A stretch of DNA of 42,918 nt from Hungateiclostridiaceae bacterium UBA1305 (GCA_002307275.1 DBTX01000040.1:1-42918); one strand, 5' to 3'. Shown: positions 24,225 to 32,655, counted from the stretch's first letter. The notes: a model not told the origin generated them from the sequence alone. Program-made: numbers and translations.

Positions 24225-24737
24225 ATGGGTATTTTCGCACTATTCGGCAGTAAAAGAAGAATATCCAAAGAACTAAAAAGCTTGAATGATGAATGTAATT
24301 CATTATTTAACGATACTTTCAACATGTGCAGGGTGGAATATGGCCGAGAGTTGGTCGAAGCGATGAATCTCAAATCCGAAATGCTTGAAACACTTGAGAA
24401 ATCAAGTGTTGACGGCATTAGGGAGAAAATTGCCGAGAAGATATTGAACCTGACTGCTGCATATTTTAAAATAATTAAAGAAAATTTTTGTGAAAAGCAA
24501 TGTATGACAAATGAAATTCGTGATGTATTTAAAACGAAGCTCGATAAAGCTTATGAATTGATCACTTCTCTTAATCACTACTTCTATCTTATACCCAAGG
24601 ACAATTTATCTACTGATGAGTTTGACGAAACATTAAATGAAGCTGAAGCTTTATGTAATGCAATCAGTGTTAATTATTATACTGAGGCTGTGGATGAATC
24701 TGATTCTGATGGAAAGAAGGGCGACCGGAATTTTTGA
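24225..24737 (+). CDS. Uncharacterised 170-aa protein coupled to the helicase gene
   Basis: I do not recognise this protein. It is mostly helical and highly charged. It starts with a short, possibly amphipathic segment (MGIFALFGSKRR), has two Cys-containing stretches (NECNSLF, ENFCEKQC) and ends in an acidic Asp/Ser tail. There is no signal peptide or membrane helix. A TAGGGGG site precedes the start. Its last 29 nt overlap the likely start (24709) of the downstream helicase in another frame, so the two are probably co-translated and may act together. Confidence 0.7.
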   Translation: MGIFALFGSKRRISKELKSLNDECNSLFNDTFNMCRVEYGRELVEAMNLKSEMLETLEKSSVDGIREKIAEKILNLTAAYFKIIKENFCEKQCMTNEIRDVFKTKLDKAYELITSLNHYFYLIPKDNLSTDEFDETLNEAEALCNAISVNYYTEAVDESDSDGKKGDRNF

Positions 24738-25311
24738 ACAATTGAAATTTCAATATGAATTTAGAAAACACCAGAAAATGATGCTGGATGCTTTTGAACA
24801 AAAATTCGTCTCAAATACGGCAAAGCCTGTCAAATTCCATCTTGCAGCACCTCCTGGTTCAGGTAAAACAATTGTTGGTCTGGAAATCGCACGGCGAATC
24901 GGTATGCCTACGCTCGTAATATGTCCTAATACGACGATACAAGGGCAATGGATTGAAAAGTACAAGATGTTTTTGCCTGAGGGCTGTGCGCCGGAATTGG
25001 AGAAAGATATCAGCTCTGATCCCGATAATCTGAAAGATTTGAATATTTTTACGTACCAATTATTGAGTGTAGCCTGTGAAGACGATGAAGCTTTTGAAAG
25101 ACTTGCAGAAAACCTATGGGCGGAGATATCAGCCAAGGCACAAGGGTTAAATATTGAAGATGCTATGCTGAGAATCAGCAATATGAGGGTTTTAATCCGG
25201 AAACTTACAAAAAGGAGCTTTCCAAATTTATTAAAAAGCTCAGAGATGGCTTCTTCAATGAGGTGGACCTGTCACTTTCAAAAATATTGCATCCGAATTC
25301 AGTCAGACTGA
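24709..25311 (+). CDS. SF2 helicase, N-terminal fragment before a frameshift
   Basis: The N-terminal part of a superfamily-2 helicase. Starting at ATG 24709 (MERRATGIFEQLKFQ) it has a Q-motif-like FRKHQKMML, Walker A APPGSGKTIVGLE and motif Ia VICPNTTIQGQW. The frame loses similarity after about 25160 (NIEDAM) and ends in a meaningless 45-residue tail at 25311. In the -1 frame the sequence continues sensibly from 25158 (AENQQYEGFNPETYKKEL...) into the downstream DECH-box ORF. No classical slippery heptamer is visible at the junction, so I infer a frameshift mutation or sequence error rather than programmed shifting. The start lacks a strong ribosome binding site; coupling to the upstream gene is likely. 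Confidence 0.75.
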   Translation: MERRATGIFEQLKFQYEFRKHQKMMLDAFEQKFVSNTAKPVKFHLAAPPGSGKTIVGLEIARRIGMPTLVICPNTTIQGQWIEKYKMFLPEGCAPELEKDISSDPDNLKDLNIFTYQLLSVACEDDEAFERLAENLWAEISAKAQGLNIEDAMLRISNMRVLIRKLTKRSFPNLLKSSEMASSMRWTCHFQKYCIRIQSD

Positions 25312-27683
25312 TTTCCGAAATAAAAAACAAGGGAATCAAGACTATTATATTCGACGAATGCCATCATTTGCAGAATTATTGGGCGCTTGTGATGAAAGAG
25401 GTGGTAAGGGAGGTTGGGGCTCTATATGTTGTCGGGCTCACAGCGACACCTCCTGCCGATAAAGAGGGTGAAAGACTGGGATGCTACTTGAGCCTTCTTG
25501 GGGAAATAAGCTTTCAGATACCTGCACCGGCTGTAATAAAGGAAGGAATGCTGGCACCGTTCAGGGACATGGTGTATTTTTGTACTCCGACAGAGGAGGA
25601 ACTGGCGTATATCAGGAATTGCCATCTGAAGTTTAAACTGCTGTCCGAAAAGTTCAACAAGGCAGACAGTGATTTATACATATGGATTTCAGATCGTATC
25701 CTTAACAGAAAACTATTGTCCGGAGAAAAGCAGGATTGGGCAAAATTTGTGAATTTCAGAGGCTGTTTTGCTATCTCCGGTGTGAAGTTTCTTTTGAACA
25801 ACAAGTGTAAAATCCCATGGGATATTACACTGACAGAGGCCATGTACGAAGAGATGTCTCTGGAGGACTGGCTTAACCTCATCGAGGATTATTCTTTAAA
25901 TTTCCTGAAGTTGAATAAAGATGAGGGAAAAAAGAACCTTCTGCAGGAAGTGAAAGAAGCTTTGCACAACCTTGGCTATCAGCTTTCGGAAAGCGGTATC
26001 AGGTCACAGGGCTCAATGCTGGACAGAATACTGGCATACAGCAGGAGCAAGCAAACAGCTGCAATTGAGATATTGAAGGCTGAAACAAAGCATTTGGGAG
26101 AGAGTATCAGAGCAGCTGTAATAACTGACTTTGAAAGATCCAATGCAATGGTGCTGCAGAAAGTTGACAGTATTATGGATGAAGAATGCGGCGGTGCTTT
26201 CAGTATCATGAGGGAACTTGTTTCCGATGAAGATACGGACTGGCTGGACCCTGTTATGGTCACAGGCTCCAGTCTTGTGTGCGATGATGATCTGGCAGAG
26301 GAATATGTGAGGCTCGGGCGGAAATGGGCAGCGGACATGTCTTTTGAGATCTCCCTTTTGCCGGTAAGGCCGGAAGGCGGAAAATTCACTGTGATCGAAG
26401 GCTCGGGAAAGGATTGGAACTCTAAAGCGGCGGTTTTAATGACTACATGGCTCTTTGAAAGAGGTGTCACGAAATGTATTGTAGGTACACGAGGACTTCT
26501 GAGTGAGGGTTGGGATAGCTTGAACCTGAATACACTTATTGATCTCTCCACTGCTACTACATATGCAACAGTAAATCAATTAAGAGGCAGAAGTATCCGT
26601 ATATCACAGGAGGACCCCTACAAGCTTTCCGATAATTGGGATATCATATGTGTTGCTCCCGGACTGGAAAAGGGCTATAACGATCTTGAAAGGCTATTTC
26701 GAAAGCACAGCCGGTTTTATGGTCTGTGTGACGACGGACAGATACAAATGGGTGTCAACCACATTGACCCTTTGCTTGTGACGAACGAGAATACGCTTAC
26801 ACAGCAGGACATGAATCAGATTAACAAGAAGATGCTGGAGTTGACATCTGACAGAGACACTGCTTACAAGGCATGGAAGATAGGAGAGGCCTTTGACAAT
26901 AAAGAGCTTGGATGCTGCGAATTGAAGCTGATGAAGCCGATATGCATGAAAGGCGGCAGTGTTCTGGTCAATGAAAGAAAGATGTTGAAGAATAAGATCA
27001 ACAAGAGCACATTCTTCGTTGTCAGTACATTGACAGCATCCGCATTGGTGGGAGCAGCTTCGTACACAAACCCGGCAGTCCTTATTCTTTTAATGTTTCC
27101 GTTACTGTTCGGAATTGGATCTGTTCAGAGTATCAGGAATATGTGGAAATTCGGCAGGGACAATTTATTCGTATTAGCTGTAAGAGACTCCATCCTGGAT
27201 ATAGCAAAATGTGTCCTCCATGCACTGATGCAATGTGAATTGATAAGACCGGAAGCAAATGAGGAAGATATAATTATTACTCAAAGAAACGATGGCACTG
27301 TCAGGATATATCTCGATAGAAGTGATGAGGACTCAAGAATATTCTCAGATTCAGTAGCACAGGTTTTTGTACCGATTGAAGATCAAAGGTATGCAATACA
27401 ACGTTTTGAAGTGTTTGTTCCGAAAGGTGGGCCTGGAAAATTCATGTATTTGTTCAGATATGGTATTAACAGGTATTCACCTGTACTATCAGCATATCAC
27501 CCGCTCCCTGAGCTTTTTGGCATTAAGGAAAGGGCGCTGATCTTCCAAAAATACTGGAACAAGTATGTAAGTCCAGGAGAGGTAGTGTTCCTGAAGGGTG
27601 AAAAGGGTAAGGAAGTTGTTGAAAAGTATGGCAGAATAAATAGCCTTGGTGCGAAAAAAATGAATCTGAAGATCTGGAAGTAG
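25263..27683 (+). CDS. SF2 DEAD/DEAH-type helicase with C-terminal membrane hairpin (C-terminal fragment)
   Basis: A continuation of the helicase. The frame is open from 25158; GTG 25263 is only the first start-like codon. It has motif II FDECHHL, motif III GLTATPP, an about 300-residue insertion, then motif V GTRGLLSEGWDSLNL and motif VI QLRGRSIRI. After the helicase core come a charged linker, two adjacent hydrophobic segments (about residues 582-603 and 606-628, counted from 25263) and an unrecognised 170-residue C-terminal domain. Membrane anchoring is unusual for this helicase class. With the N-terminal fragment the intact protein would be about 990 aa. No defence-system family I know fits exactly. 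It is followed by 11-bp tandem repeats and two tRNA genes. Confidence 0.75.
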   Translation: MDLSLSKILHPNSVRLISEIKNKGIKTIIFDECHHLQNYWALVMKEVVREVGALYVVGLTATPPADKEGERLGCYLSLLGEISFQIPAPAVIKEGMLAPFRDMVYFCTPTEEELAYIRNCHLKFKLLSEKFNKADSDLYIWISDRILNRKLLSGEKQDWAKFVNFRGCFAISGVKFLLNNKCKIPWDITLTEAMYEEMSLEDWLNLIEDYSLNFLKLNKDEGKKNLLQEVKEALHNLGYQLSESGIRSQGSMLDRILAYSRSKQTAAIEILKAETKHLGESIRAAVITDFERSNAMVLQKVDSIMDEECGGAFSIMRELVSDEDTDWLDPVMVTGSSLVCDDDLAEEYVRLGRKWAADMSFEISLLPVRPEGGKFTVIEGSGKDWNSKAAVLMTTWLFERGVTKCIVGTRGLLSEGWDSLNLNTLIDLSTATTYATVNQLRGRSIRISQEDPYKLSDNWDIICVAPGLEKGYNDLERLFRKHSRFYGLCDDGQIQMGVNHIDPLLVTNENTLTQQDMNQINKKMLELTSDRDTAYKAWKIGEAFDNKELGCCELKLMKPICMKGGSVLVNERKMLKNKINKSTFFVVSTLTASALVGAASYTNPAVLILLMFPLLFGIGSVQSIRNMWKFGRDNLFVLAVRDSILDIAKCVLHALMQCELIRPEANEEDIIITQRNDGTVRIYLDRSDEDSRIFSDSVAQVFVPIEDQRYAIQRFEVFVPKGGPGKFMYLFRYGINRYSPVLSAYHPLPELFGIKERALIFQKYWNKYVSPGEVVFLKGEKGKEVVEKYGRINSLGAKKMNLKIWK

Positions 27684-27736
27684 TTTGAAATCAGCTTCAA
27701 AATAGTTTCAAACCAGTTTCAAACCAGTTTGAAATC
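27682..27736. repeat. Five tandem 11-bp repeats at the helicase 3' end
   Basis: Units begin at 27682, 27693, 27704, 27715 and 27726: AGTTTGAAATC, AGCTTCAAAAT, AGTTTCAAACC, AGTTTCAAACC and AGTTTGAAATC. The consensus is AGTTTsAAAnC with an exact 11-bp period, close to one helical turn. The first unit overlaps the TAG stop of the helicase, and the array ends 50 bp before the tRNA promoter. It is too short and has no spacers, so it is not CRISPR. Confidence 0.75.
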
Positions 27737-27785
27737 AGCCCTGAATAAACTCGTGACCGGCCCAGAATGTAACAGATTCACGGTG

Positions 27786-27814
27786 TTGACAAAGCTTCGG
27801 CTGTATAGTAGAAT
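27786..27814 (+). promoter_or_regulatory. Strong promoter of the tRNA-Ser pair
   Basis: A perfect TTGACA (27786-27791), a 17-bp spacer and TAGAAT (27809-27814), 25 bp before the first tRNA. Confidence 0.8.
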
Positions 27815-27839
27815 AGTGTACGTCGCTCGATTGCGCAGT

Positions 27840-27930
27840 GGAGAGATGGTCGAGTTGGTTTAAGGCACCGGTCTTGAAAACCGGCGTAGTCGCGAGGCTA
27901 CCGTGAGTTCGAATCTCACTCTCTCCGCCA
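27840..27930 (+). tRNA. tRNA-Ser (UGA)
   Basis: A 91-nt class II tRNA. The acceptor stem GGAGAGA/TCTCTCC is followed by G and an encoded CCA. The anticodon stem CCGGT/ACCGG has loop CTTGAAA with anticodon TGA at 27875-27877. A long variable arm and T-arm GTGAG-TTCGAAT-CTCAC are present. It reads UCN serine codons. Confidence 0.95.
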
Positions 27931-27963
27931 ATAAATTATAATAGGAATTCATTTTCCGAACCT

Positions 27964-28057
27964 GGAGAAGTACCCAAGCAGGTCGAAGGGGGCGGTTTGC
28001 TAAACCGTTAGTAGGGAGTAATCTCTAGCCAGGGTTCGAATCCCTGCTTCTCCGCCA
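27964..28057 (+). tRNA. tRNA-Ser (GCU)
   Basis: A 94-nt class II tRNA. The acceptor stem GGAGAAG/CTTCTCC is followed by G and an encoded CCA. Anticodon GCT is at 27999-28001. It has a long variable arm and T-loop TTCGAAT. It reads AGC/AGU serine codons, and lies 33 nt after the UGA isoacceptor in the same transcript. Confidence 0.95.
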
Positions 28058-28066
28058 TATTTTGTT

Positions 28067-28097
28067 CAAAAAGCCTTGCTATGCAAGGCTTTTTGGC
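28067..28097 (+). terminator. Terminator of the tRNA operon
   Basis: AAAAAGCCTTG (28068-28078) pairs perfectly with CAAGGCTTTTT (28084-28094) around a 5-nt loop, 10 nt after the second tRNA; the 3' arm supplies the U-tract. Confidence 0.9.
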
Positions 28098-28232
28098 ATT
28101 TTACGAATAATTTCCGATGTACTCTGAGACGATTTTTATAATCAAATTACGGTAGGATTTGAATCCTTGATAAGTTTCTTCTGTTTTATTTTGATTATTT
28201 TTCTGTTAAATTTAATGTTGATTATGAATATG

Positions 28233-28622
28233 TTACTTCTTGCTTAGAAAAATGACATTGAGGCTTTCAGAAGCAATCACTTGATTATCAACAATTAAAT
28301 CCATGGAATAGGTACCTGGCTTTGGGAATGTTACAGTATTTAACTTCAACATGATGTTGGCGTTTAATGAATTTCGGGTGATATTTATTTTTCCTTGCAT
28401 CGGCGGTATAATATCTTTCCCATCGTCGTCTATAAAATTAATGCGAAATGGGTGCTTACCTGCTTCTGTACTTCTTCCCTCAATACAAGCGACAAATGTC
28501 ATCGTCTGGTGGATAGCCGGGAATTGCTGTGTTCTGATATCTGTAAATATTCCAAGAGCACTGACTTTACCAGAAGAATCTACATTGGCAGCATCGCAAA
28601 AGAATGAATATTTGTGTTTCAT
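28233..28622 (-). CDS. DUF6941 family protein
   Basis: A 129-aa soluble protein. The opening MKHKYSFFCDAANVDSSGKVSALGIFTDI matches the DUF6941 pattern (K...Y.F.CD.A....GK.S..GIF). The rest alternates short beta-strand-like segments, with TFPKPGTYSMDLIVDNQ near the end. This suggests a small beta-sandwich like those in phage- or stress-associated families. The function is unknown. The start at ATG 28622 is chosen over an upstream in-frame ATG because GGTGAT precedes it and similarity begins there. Confidence 0.8.
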   Translation of the reverse strand: MKHKYSFFCDAANVDSSGKVSALGIFTDIRTQQFPAIHQTMTFVACIEGRSTEAGKHPFRINFIDDDGKDIIPPMQGKINITRNSLNANIMLKLNTVTFPKPGTYSMDLIVDNQVIASESLNVIFLSKK

Positions 28623-28755
28623 AATATCACCGCCCTTCTTAAAAATTATATCATAGTCCTGGTCGAAACAATTGATATTTATTTTAACTTGCCCATGAAT
28701 TTGTGTAGAAGTATTCGGAGATAAATAATTTGGAGAAAAAAACATCTTGAATTCA

Positions 28756-28893
28756 TTAATGGTGTTGCCCCGAATGAAGGGATTTAATTTTTAACTTGAG
28801 CAGCCATGGATACAGTAGTACGATGACTAATAATGAAAGAGTAATTAAAAGGAGATTGTGCATGCTCTCCTGTGTCAAATTCTTTGAATCCAT
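28756..28893 (-). CDS. Small single-helix membrane protein (45 aa)
   Basis: Encodes a polar N-terminus (MDSKNLTQESMHN), one strongly hydrophobic helix (LLLITLSLLVIVLLYPWLL) and a basic tail. It begins 4 nt after the stop of the 109-aa gene with TAGGA upstream, so it looks like the third gene of a small operon. It is too short for homology by eye. The function is unknown. Confidence 0.6.
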   Translation of the reverse strand: MDSKNLTQESMHNLLLITLSLLVIVLLYPWLLKLKIKSLHSGQHH

Positions 28894-28897
28894 ATTC

Positions 28898-29227
28898 CTA
28901 CAACCTTCCCAGCATGGCTTTTACTACTTCGTCAAACGGCATTGAACCGATTTGGTCCAGCATTTTTTCCAGATCGGTTCTTTTCTTCAGCGATCCTGTT
29001 AATAAAATTTCTACGGTCTGATTCTTATCTACCAGCACAGAACTCACTTCCAGCGCTCCTCCCAGTAATCCGCCGATGACAATAAGCTGTGAAGGTGTAA
29101 TGACAGGTGTATTTCTGGCTGAACCATCTTTGCCCCCATTGCTGGAAGGAGTATTGGAAGGGACATTTGAATTCAGCCTGGACATGACTTCCTTCAGCAT
29201 TTTATTTATATCTTCCGATGTATACAT
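28898..29227 (-). CDS. Uncharacterised 109-aa protein
   Basis: I do not recognise it. The N-terminus (MYTSEDINKMLKEVMSRL) is helical. A Ser/Asn/Pro-rich linker (residues 20-38) follows, then a mildly hydrophobic Gly-rich stretch (LIVIGGLLGGALEVSSVLV) and a charged C-terminal helix ending VVKAMLGRL. A strong AAGGGGG site lies 7 nt before the ATG. It is flanked by two tiny single-pass membrane proteins on the same strand (gaps 27 and 4 nt), suggesting a three-gene membrane or spore-envelope unit. That is inference from context only. Confidence 0.7.
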   Translation of the reverse strand: MYTSEDINKMLKEVMSRLNSNVPSNTPSSNGGKDGSARNTPVITPSQLIVIGGLLGGALEVSSVLVDKNQTVEILLTGSLKKRTDLEKMLDQIGSMPFDEVVKAMLGRL

Positions 29228-29254
29228 GCAATGTCCCCCTTAGGGCTCTTCTTA

Positions 29255-29389
29255 TCATACACCAGGAACAATTAATGGTACTGTTGTTGTTTGAGTTCCT
29301 ATTGCCAGACCGCTTACAAATAAAATGAACAGTAGTGAAACAACCACCAGTAACAAATCATGTTGATTATTTTCAGACAGCAGCGCCAT
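29255..29389 (-). CDS. Small single-helix membrane protein (44 aa)
   Basis: Polar MALLSENNQHD is followed by one hydrophobic helix (LLLVVVSLLFILFVSGLAIG) and a short Thr/Val tail. GTGAGG lies 5 nt upstream of the ATG. It heads the minus-strand trio with the 109-aa and 45-aa genes. The function is unknown. It is outwardly similar in layout to the 45-aa partner. Confidence 0.6.
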   Translation of the reverse strand: MALLSENNQHDLLLVVVSLLFILFVSGLAIGTQTTTVPLIVPGV

Positions 29390-29592
29390 AATGCCTCACG
29401 TTATTACGTATAAAATCTCAGTATATTATATACGAGGTGTATTTGAAATGTGATGGGAGGATCTTCTGTTCCTGTTTATGAATAATAGCCTATACTAGCC
29501 TTTTGGATTCCCTTTTGAAATATTAAGCAGAAATTATCAATATAAATTTATTATACGTCATAATAGATTTATCGATATACAATATATTTATA

Positions 29593-29621
29593 TTGATATT
29601 ACAATCATGCTGGTGTATACT
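29593..29621 (+). promoter_or_regulatory. Promoter of the DUF4173-like gene
   Basis: TTGATA (29593-29598), a 17-bp spacer and TATACT (29616-29621), 64 bp before the ATG at 29685. The rest of the divergent gap (29390-29592) is A+T-rich, with no gene. Confidence 0.5.
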
Positions 29622-29684
29622 GTTTTTAGAAATCCCTTAATTATGGGAGTAGATCCTTTAGAATATTTTTTGAGGTGATAGATA

Positions 29685-31259
29685 ATGGATGAAATGAAGA
29701 ATTTTGAGAAAACTCCTAATTTACCTGATGCGGTAAGTCAGCCGGGAGATATTTCAGGTACCGCTGAGAAGGCGGATTTCCTTAAGACATTGACCATGCC
29801 TGACAAGCTGTTGTTGGCAGGTGCCTTTGTTTTTGGCATATTGTTCGTATTTCTACTTTATGGTAAGCTGCCAGGTGTATCGATACCATTGTTCATACTT
29901 TCTTTTTATGTGTTGTTGCTGGCGTATACCAGGCCTGTTTTAAAAAAGGAAGCCCTGTTTGGCTGGCTGCTGTGTATTCCTGTACTCATGCTTTCTCTCA
30001 CCTATTTGTTCTTCGGAAACTATGTTTTCAGAATACTGAATCTTCTTGTACTGCCAGTGCTGATACTGCTGCAGACGCTGCTGATAACGGGTGCGAATAG
30101 TTTCAAATGGTATAGTCCGGGCATCGTTATTGATTTGATTTATGGGATGTTTTACAGATGTCTTGTACATATTGCGAAACCCTTTGGAATACTATCCGTT
30201 CTGTTTCGAAGGAACTCCAGTGAAAACGGAACCAAATCCGTCGCACTGCGTGTAGCGATAGGCCTTCTCATTTCATTGCCTTTCTTGCTTATATTGCTGG
30301 CGCTGCTTTCCTCGGCAGACATGGTTTTTGGAAGCCTTGTCGAAAAGTTTTCAAAGCTATTTGAAATAATCAATATTCCGGACCTGAGCGGAAGGATCAT
30401 TACAGCTCTTGTAATTTTCTTTCTCACCTTCAGTTATCTCTGGAGTGTCGCTCACAATGAAAAAATGTCGGAGAACACATTGAAGGGCATGCCGCCTTCA
30501 TTGGCATCGCAGAAGGGCTTTTGGGATCCTGTCATGATCCTTACGGTTACTTCCGCGATAAATATTTTGTATATCGTATTCGTAGTGATACAATTCGCAT
30601 ACCTGTTTGGCGGAGCAGGACTTCCTGACGGATTTACCTATGCAAGATATGCGCGCAGCGGGTTTTTTGAATTGCTGCTTGTCACATTGCTGAATATCGG
30701 CTTTCTGGCCTGTACGCTCACGTTCGCTAAAAAGGGCGGTACAGCAGCACGTCTGGCTATGAGGACTATGAATACAATTATGATCTGCTGCACCATTGTA
30801 ATGCTGTTTTCAGCGTATTACAGGATGTCTCTTTATGAGGAAGCCTATGGATATACATTCCTGCGCATTACTACGCAATGCTTCATGGTATTTCTGCTGG
30901 TGTTGTTTGTCATAACGCTTGCGAGAGTCTGGAAAGATGGGCTTTCACTGTTGAAACCTTATATTGCTGCCGCAGTTGTTGCGTTTGTCGTAGTGAATTA
31001 CTTAAATGTTGATATGATTATTGTAAAAAAAAATATGGAGCGCTACTTTAATACGAATATAATAGACATAGCGTATTTCAATACACTTTCAAGCGATGCT
31101 ATAGTGGAAATCAAGAGCCTCACGGGAGACAGGAATCCCGAAGTTGCCAAGGCAGCAAAGGATCTGCTGCAGAATAGGAAGGCACAGCTGGATAAGCGCA
31201 GGAACTGGCAATCCTTTAATCTGGCCGATTACAATGCAGGTATCGAGCTTGGCAATTGA
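29685..31259 (+). CDS. DUF4173/DUF4153-like polytopic membrane protein
   Basis: A 524-aa integral membrane protein with an acidic cytoplasmic N-terminus (about 45 residues) and around 11 hydrophobic segments. The block GFTYARYARSGFFELLLVTLLN and the C-terminal ending ...NWQSFNLADYNAG are characteristic of DUF4173/DUF4153 proteins. Their role is not established; they often accompany regulatory or envelope genes. GAGGTGATAGATA precedes the ATG. A lipoprotein gene follows 200 bp later on the same strand and may be co-regulated. Confidence 0.8.
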   Translation: MDEMKNFEKTPNLPDAVSQPGDISGTAEKADFLKTLTMPDKLLLAGAFVFGILFVFLLYGKLPGVSIPLFILSFYVLLLAYTRPVLKKEALFGWLLCIPVLMLSLTYLFFGNYVFRILNLLVLPVLILLQTLLITGANSFKWYSPGIVIDLIYGMFYRCLVHIAKPFGILSVLFRRNSSENGTKSVALRVAIGLLISLPFLLILLALLSSADMVFGSLVEKFSKLFEIINIPDLSGRIITALVIFFLTFSYLWSVAHNEKMSENTLKGMPPSLASQKGFWDPVMILTVTSAINILYIVFVVIQFAYLFGGAGLPDGFTYARYARSGFFELLLVTLLNIGFLACTLTFAKKGGTAARLAMRTMNTIMICCTIVMLFSAYYRMSLYEEAYGYTFLRITTQCFMVFLLVLFVITLARVWKDGLSLLKPYIAAAVVAFVVVNYLNVDMIIVKKNMERYFNTNIIDIAYFNTLSSDAIVEIKSLTGDRNPEVAKAAKDLLQNRKAQLDKRRNWQSFNLADYNAGIELGN

Positions 31260-31458
31260 GTGCAGATATTAAAGAAGAAGCGGAAAATAAGGCAAATTCT
31301 TGATAGCAGGCTGTATTCATGAGATAATAAGATGTAGGAAAATTCGCATGATCATGATATTAAACGCTGTTGAATTGTGCTAATGAATGCTGGCAGCGGA
31401 TATTTCCTCTTATTACAGCCTGGAGGGACGCTTTCACGGGCGCAGATGGAGTTTGTTG

Positions 31459-32517
31459 ATGAAAAAGATACGAACTACGAAAATACTGTTATTAATTATG
31501 CTTTCCTCTGTTTATTTATCCGGTTGTACACTTATTTCAGGGGATGAGCAGGTTTACTTTTATGAAAGACCTGCGATAGGCTTTTCTGTTAAGGACGAGG
31601 TCAAGACCGATATTGATCTGGAGAAGCAGAGCAGCTTAGACCTTACATCGGGAGACGGGATCATAAGAATTACGCCTTGTGATGGGGATAAGCTGCAGAT
31701 TATAGAAAAAAGGAAGCTGACAGGCCCTTCCTCAAAAAAGGCGCTGAAAGTAATGCTTGAAAAGGATAAACTAAAAGTAGAAAAAGACAATATAGAAGTA
31801 AGGCTAAACAATAATCCGGAGAAAAAACAAAAATCACTCTTCTCGTTGATCATTGATATTGAATTGAAGGTGCCGGATACGTTGAAGACATTGGATATCG
31901 TTTCGAAAAGTGGAGAGATTAATGTATCGGGTCTTAAGAAAAAAGGCAGTCTGGATATAAAGGTGGATAAGGGCATTATAAATGTTGATCATTGCGAAGC
32001 AACCCTGTTTTCCGTTTCAATTACGAACGGCAATCTGGATGTAGGCAGCTTTAACGGAAACAGTACATATAAATGCGGCAGGGGCAATATCAAGCTGCAG
32101 AACACAAAAGGAAATATAGAACTGAAATCCGTATCAGGGGATACCGTAATTGAAAATGCTGAAGGCAGGCTGAACTGTGACATTTCGACCGGGACCCTTA
32201 CAGTCGGAGAATCCCGTTTAAGCAAAGAATCAAGTTTTTATGCTTCCTATGGAGATATCAACGCGGATCTGAATAACCTGGATGCTGAAGGAAAGTATAC
32301 GATAAAGGCATCAAAAGGCAATATCAGGCTAATACTACCGGAAACAGCAGGCTGGTCGTTGCTTGCAAAATCCACGAAAGGCAAAATATCGGATAATCTT
32401 GAGCTAGGAAAAGGTGTGCTGAAAACTGCTCCATCCGGGAATTTATATGGAGATGTCCGGGGCGGGGGACCGTTGATAGACACCTATGTGGATATGGGGA
32501 ATATTATTTTAAATTGA
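31459..32517 (+). CDS. DUF4097-like beta-helix lipoprotein
   Basis: A 352-aa predicted lipoprotein. The start ATG 31459 gives MKKIRTTKILLLIMLSS, followed by the lipobox LSGC, so the mature cysteine would be lipidated and the protein held outside the membrane. The body consists of short repeating strands (SGEINVSGL, KGIINVDHC, NGNLDVGSF, RGNIKLQNT, SGDTVIENA), the stacked pattern of DUF4097 right-handed beta-helix proteins. Such proteins often partner with envelope-stress genes; the function here is unknown. An upstream in-frame ATG at 31387 would bury the signal peptide and is rejected. Confidence 0.8.
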   Translation: MKKIRTTKILLLIMLSSVYLSGCTLISGDEQVYFYERPAIGFSVKDEVKTDIDLEKQSSLDLTSGDGIIRITPCDGDKLQIIEKRKLTGPSSKKALKVMLEKDKLKVEKDNIEVRLNNNPEKKQKSLFSLIIDIELKVPDTLKTLDIVSKSGEINVSGLKKKGSLDIKVDKGIINVDHCEATLFSVSITNGNLDVGSFNGNSTYKCGRGNIKLQNTKGNIELKSVSGDTVIENAEGRLNCDISTGTLTVGESRLSKESSFYASYGDINADLNNLDAEGKYTIKASKGNIRLILPETAGWSLLAKSTKGKISDNLELGKGVLKTAPSGNLYGDVRGGGPLIDTYVDMGNIILN

Positions 32518-32610
32518 CATACCGTTGTACAAACCTGGAAGTTAAAATTGCATAAATCGGACAGGTATGATAAAATTTATAGACGAACCACAGTGGGTTT
32601 GTTGGAACAT

Positions 32611-32655
32611 GACGTTCATAAGGCGTATCGCCTTTATGGACGTTTTTTGTTTTTA
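32611..32655 (+). terminator. Terminator between the lipoprotein and chemoreceptor genes
   Basis: GACGTTCATAAGGCG (32611-32625) pairs with CGCCTTTATGGACGT (32629-32643) with one bulge and a 3-nt loop, followed by TTTTTTGTTTTT. It lies about 95 nt past the lipoprotein stop and 20-30 nt before the next gene, so it could also act as an attenuator in a chemoreceptor leader. Confidence 0.75.

Noticed and set aside
25155..25200. Programmed -1 frameshifting in the helicase
   Set aside because: No X-XXY-YYZ slippery sequence or downstream stimulatory structure was seen at the junction.
27682..27736. A CRISPR array
   Set aside because: The units are 11 bp and contiguous, with no spacers and no cas genes nearby.
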